The notes beneath the pieces were generated by a model that was given only the letters and a program-made list of their open reading frames with translations, was not told where the DNA came from and searched no databases. Of a DNA stretch of 7,707 nucleotides, positions 5,670 to 7,707 are shown one piece after another. Source of the DNA: Spirochaetales bacterium (lineage in GTDB: Bacteria > Spirochaetota > Spirochaetia > Treponematales > UBA12059); assembly GCA_016938515.1 (NCBI GenBank), contig JAFGUM010000155.1, positions 1 through 7,707 on the forward strand, written 5' to 3'. Position numbers and translations under genes: made by a program. Positions within the stretch are counted from its first letter, which is position 1. Every line of letters begins with the position of its first letter.

Positions 5670-5747
5670 GGGTTCGTCCGCGGCGCGCTCGCCGTTGACT
5701 ACCAGCTCAAGCGGCGCTTCGGGGGGCAACACAGGCGTATCCCTCAT
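5616..5747 (-). other. 43-codon frame with ATGA overlap to the ABC-F gene; possible gene remnant
   Basis: On the minus strand the ABC-F stop TGA (5746-5744) overlaps an ATG (5747-5745), and this new frame runs 43 codons to a stop at 5618-5616. The first 26 codons fill the gap between the convergent genes; the rest is antisense to the 3' end of mog. The start reads MRDTPVLPPEAPLELVVNGE. The segment EAPLELVVNG recalls the beginning of FdhD (sulphur carrier for formate dehydrogenase, which also acts on Moco), and VVNGE also occurs at ThiS-type starts. It could be a truncated remnant, a real short peptide, or chance in GC-rich DNA. No ribosome site other than coupling through ATGA is evident. Confidence 0.25.
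5670..5743. other. Convergent intergenic gap, mog / ABC-F
   Basis: The 74 bases between the two convergent stop codons hold a short hairpin, CGGCG-CGCT-CGCCG at 5681-5694, with no T-run on either strand. It may slow polymerase but is not a standard intrinsic terminator. The rest is the start of the minus-strand 43-codon frame. Confidence 0.45.
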
Positions 5748-7657
5748 GCTGATCCAGACGACACGAGCCGCTCCCACAGTTCAGCCAGACGCGCGTTGTG
5801 GCTATCGAGGCTGGTGGCTATCGCTTTGGCACGCTTGTAGTCCCGCGCGTCAAACGCCTGCGCGGCTTCGCGTTCGAGGCGCTCCTTTTCCCGCTCCATC
5901 GCTTCTATGCGGGCCTCAAGGCCGCCGTCCGCGGGGTGGCTGGTGGCGGTCTCCGTTTTGACCGCACGGCGGCCGGCCGCAGCCCTGCCACGGTTTTCGA
6001 GAGCAGCCGTGCCAGCTCCACGCGCCGCGCCCGCGCGCACTCCGGCCGAGCCAACGTCTCGCCAGTACTCCGCAAAGCCACCCTCGTACTCTACAAAACC
6101 GCCGTCGCGTATAAACACGACGCGCTCGGTTACCTTCTCCAGAAAATATCTGTCGTGCGATACGACGAGTACCGTGCCCTGGAAATCGGCGAGCGCGTCT
6201 TCCACTGCCTCGCGCGTTGGGATGTCCAGATGGTTGGTAGGCTCATCGAGGATGAGAAAATTGGCTTTGAGCGCAGAAGCGCGCGCCAGCTGCAGGCGGT
6301 TTATCTCGCCGCCAGACAGAGAATCTATGCGTTTGTCCAGCTCGTCATACGAAAAAAGGAATCGCCCGAGATGGGCAAGGGCGTCTCGCCTTGTCGGCAG
6401 TATTTTAAGGAACTCGTCTTCCACCGTGCTGAGGGGGTCGAACAGATCCTGTGCCTGTGCGCAGTAGCCCACGACCATGCTGGGTCCGACGCGAAGCACG
6501 GGATCGTCCCACGAACCGCGCTCAACCACGTCACGAACGAAACTGGTCTTGCCCGAGCCGTTTGGCCCTACGAGGGCGACGCGCTCGCCATTCTGCACGG
6601 TAAAACCTGATGGTTCTATGATCCGCGTACTACCGTATGACTTTTCATAGCCCTCTACGCGCAGCGCGAGGTCCGCCTTCGAGGCTTCTCCCAAGAACGA
6701 CACCGCGGCGTCACGATTACCCAGGTCTGGACGCTCGGTCGCTGCTGCCCTGGCTCTCTCGAGCTGGCTTCTCCGTGCCCGCAGCCGCTTGCCCCATGCG
6801 GGGTCGGGGCGGGAGCGGGCTATTTCGGCGAATCGCCGGACGAGAGCTTCGAGCCGCTCGAGTCTCTTGCGGTCTGCCTGCCAATTCTGGCCCTGCCCCG
6901 CGGCTTTTCTGAGCTTCTCCAGCCGGTACGCCGAATAGTTTCCCGAATAGCGCTCGAGCGAGCCGTTTTCCAGCTCCAGAACGGCATCCGCTACCGTGTC
7001 CAGCATTCGCCTGTCGTGTGATACGACGAGCACAGCGCACGGCAACGAGCGTATAAAATCTTCGAGCCACGCGAGCCCGGCCACGTCGAGGTGGTTACCG
7101 GGCTCGTCGAGTATAAGCATATCGGGCATTCTGCGTACCGCCCGGACGAGAGAGAGCACGTTCTTTTCGCCTCCCGACAGCGATGAGGCGGGTGTGTGGG
7201 CTTGATGCCCGAGTCCGGCTTTGGCGAGCAGACGCCCGGCGGCTTCCTCGGCGTTGTCACCATCATCGGCGTCGTAGACTTCCCGGAGCGCCGCGTACGC
7301 GGACATGGCAGACCTGCCAGCGCCCTCATCCGGGTCTGACATCGCCGCCGCGAGCCGTTCAAGTTCCGCACGCATCGAACGGGCCGCGGCGCAGACGAAG
7401 TCTACGGGCGTCTGCCCCTCGGCAAACTCTGGTGGGCGCTGCGGTACGTACGCCACGCGGGCTCCCGGCAACAGCCTCACCGTTCCGGCATAGTCATCAT
7501 CGTCGCCCGCGATAACTCTGAGCAGCGTCGTCTTGCCGCAGCCGTTCCTGCCCACGAGGGCAAGCTTTTCACCCGGCTCCACTGAGAACGAGACGCCTTC
7601 AAGAATAGGTTCGCCGCCAAAATCCTTGTGAAGGTTCAGCGCCTCGAGTATTGCCAT
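5744..7657 (-). CDS. ABC-F family ATPase (ribosome-associated, two ABC domains)
   Basis: ABC-F proteins have two ATPase domains in one chain and no membrane part; many bind the ribosomal E site and help stalled or antibiotic-blocked ribosomes, others assist assembly. The protein is 637 residues. Domain 1 (about 1-245): Walker A GRNGCGKT (36-43), Q-loop VPQ (71-73), signature LSGGE (160-164), Walker B LILDEP (181-186), switch SHD (213-215). A charged helical linker, about 245-310, corresponds to the tRNA-interaction region. Domain 2 (about 330-535): GPNGSGKT (364-371), LSGGE (447-451), LILDEPTNHLD (468-478), SHDRYF (500-505). An Ala/Gly/Arg-rich tether (535-575) leads to a C-terminal coiled coil (about 578-632), as in Uup/YdiF-like members. 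The first domain has DEPGNHLD in place of the usual DEPTNHLD. The ATG has AGGAGT at 7668-7663, spacing 5. The subfamily and substrate cannot be fixed from sequence alone. Confidence 0.92.
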   Translation of the reverse strand: MAILEALNLHKDFGGEPILEGVSFSVEPGEKLALVGRNGCGKTTLLRVIAGDDDDYAGTVRLLPGARVAYVPQRPPEFAEGQTPVDFVCAAARSMRAELERLAAAMSDPDEGAGRSAMSAYAALREVYDADDGDNAEEAAGRLLAKAGLGHQAHTPASSLSGGEKNVLSLVRAVRRMPDMLILDEPGNHLDVAGLAWLEDFIRSLPCAVLVVSHDRRMLDTVADAVLELENGSLERYSGNYSAYRLEKLRKAAGQGQNWQADRKRLERLEALVRRFAEIARSRPDPAWGKRLRARRSQLERARAAATERPDLGNRDAAVSFLGEASKADLALRVEGYEKSYGSTRIIEPSGFTVQNGERVALVGPNGSGKTSFVRDVVERGSWDDPVLRVGPSMVVGYCAQAQDLFDPLSTVEDEFLKILPTRRDALAHLGRFLFSYDELDKRIDSLSGGEINRLQLARASALKANFLILDEPTNHLDIPTREAVEDALADFQGTVLVVSHDRYFLEKVTERVVFIRDGGFVEYEGGFAEYWRDVGSAGVRAGAARGAGTAALENRGRAAAGRRAVKTETATSHPADGGLEARIEAMEREKERLEREAAQAFDARDYKRAKAIATSLDSHNARLAELWERLVSSGSA

Positions 7658-7707
7658 GCCATACTCCTACCACGCATTGACAAAACGGCGCAATACAAGA
7701 GCCGCGC

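Noticed and set aside
5681..5694. CGGCG-CGCT-CGCCG hairpin as bidirectional terminator between mog and the ABC-F gene
   Set aside because: Short stem and no T-run on either strand; kept only as a note on the gap.
5798..6610. 270-codon plus-strand frame opposite the ABC-F gene
   Set aside because: It is antisense to conserved Walker and signature motifs and shows no motif of its own.
7677..7682. Plus-strand TTGACA near the right edge
   Set aside because: No -10-like hexamer lies at 16-18 bases before the window ends; the nearest AT-rich bases are about 11 away.

Overview
The window comes from a bacterium with roughly 60% GC by eye and tightly packed genes. It holds three transcription blocks with six complete protein genes, one gene start cut by the window edge, and a structured leader RNA. 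A ferritin-like di-iron protein, a molybdenum cofactor (Moco) operon and a fused formiminotransferase-cyclodeaminase together suggest an anaerobic, possibly Actinomycetota (Coriobacteriia-like) or similar high-GC host. That placement is an inference from gene content and style, not from a marker gene.

Left block (1-2422). A bifunctional glutamate formimidoyltransferase / formimidoyltetrahydrofolate cyclodeaminase is on the minus strand (99-1772), followed on the same strand by the first codons of another gene that runs off the window (1-62). Diverging from it on the plus strand is a small ferritin-like/rubrerythrin-type protein (1916-2422). The 143 bp between them carries an inverted repeat and a 12-bp palindrome that could be regulatory sites.

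Middle block (about 2474-5669). A sigma70-type promoter (TTGACC-17-TAGTAT) is followed by a leader of about 200 nt. The leader can fold into a long, multi-branched RNA closed by a 10-bp P1 helix whose 3' strand abuts the ribosome binding site. Its shape and position match the Moco RNA motif (molybdenum cofactor riboswitch). The operon behind it is moeA-moaA-moaC-mog: MoaA and MoaC make cPMP from GTP, Mog adenylylates molybdopterin, and MoeA inserts molybdate. The moeA and moaA genes overlap. The moaA stop directly abuts the moaC start, and the moaC Shine-Dalgarno lies inside the codons for MoaA's C-terminal Gly-Gly. The MoaA is an unusually short form (265 aa). No moaD, moaE or mobA is in the window.

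Right block (5744-7657, minus strand). A two-domain ABC-F ATPase converges on the Moco operon. Its stop codon overlaps, as ATGA, the start of a 43-codon minus-strand reading frame that runs antisense into the 3' end of mog. That frame's N-terminus looks faintly like a truncated FdhD or ThiS-like start. I saw no tRNA, rRNA, CRISPR array, insertion sequence or long repeat.

Most of the window is conventional core metabolism. The parts most worth a second look are the riboswitch-like leader, the compact MoaA with its dual-use Gly-Gly codons, and the small ATGA-coupled frame between the convergent genes.
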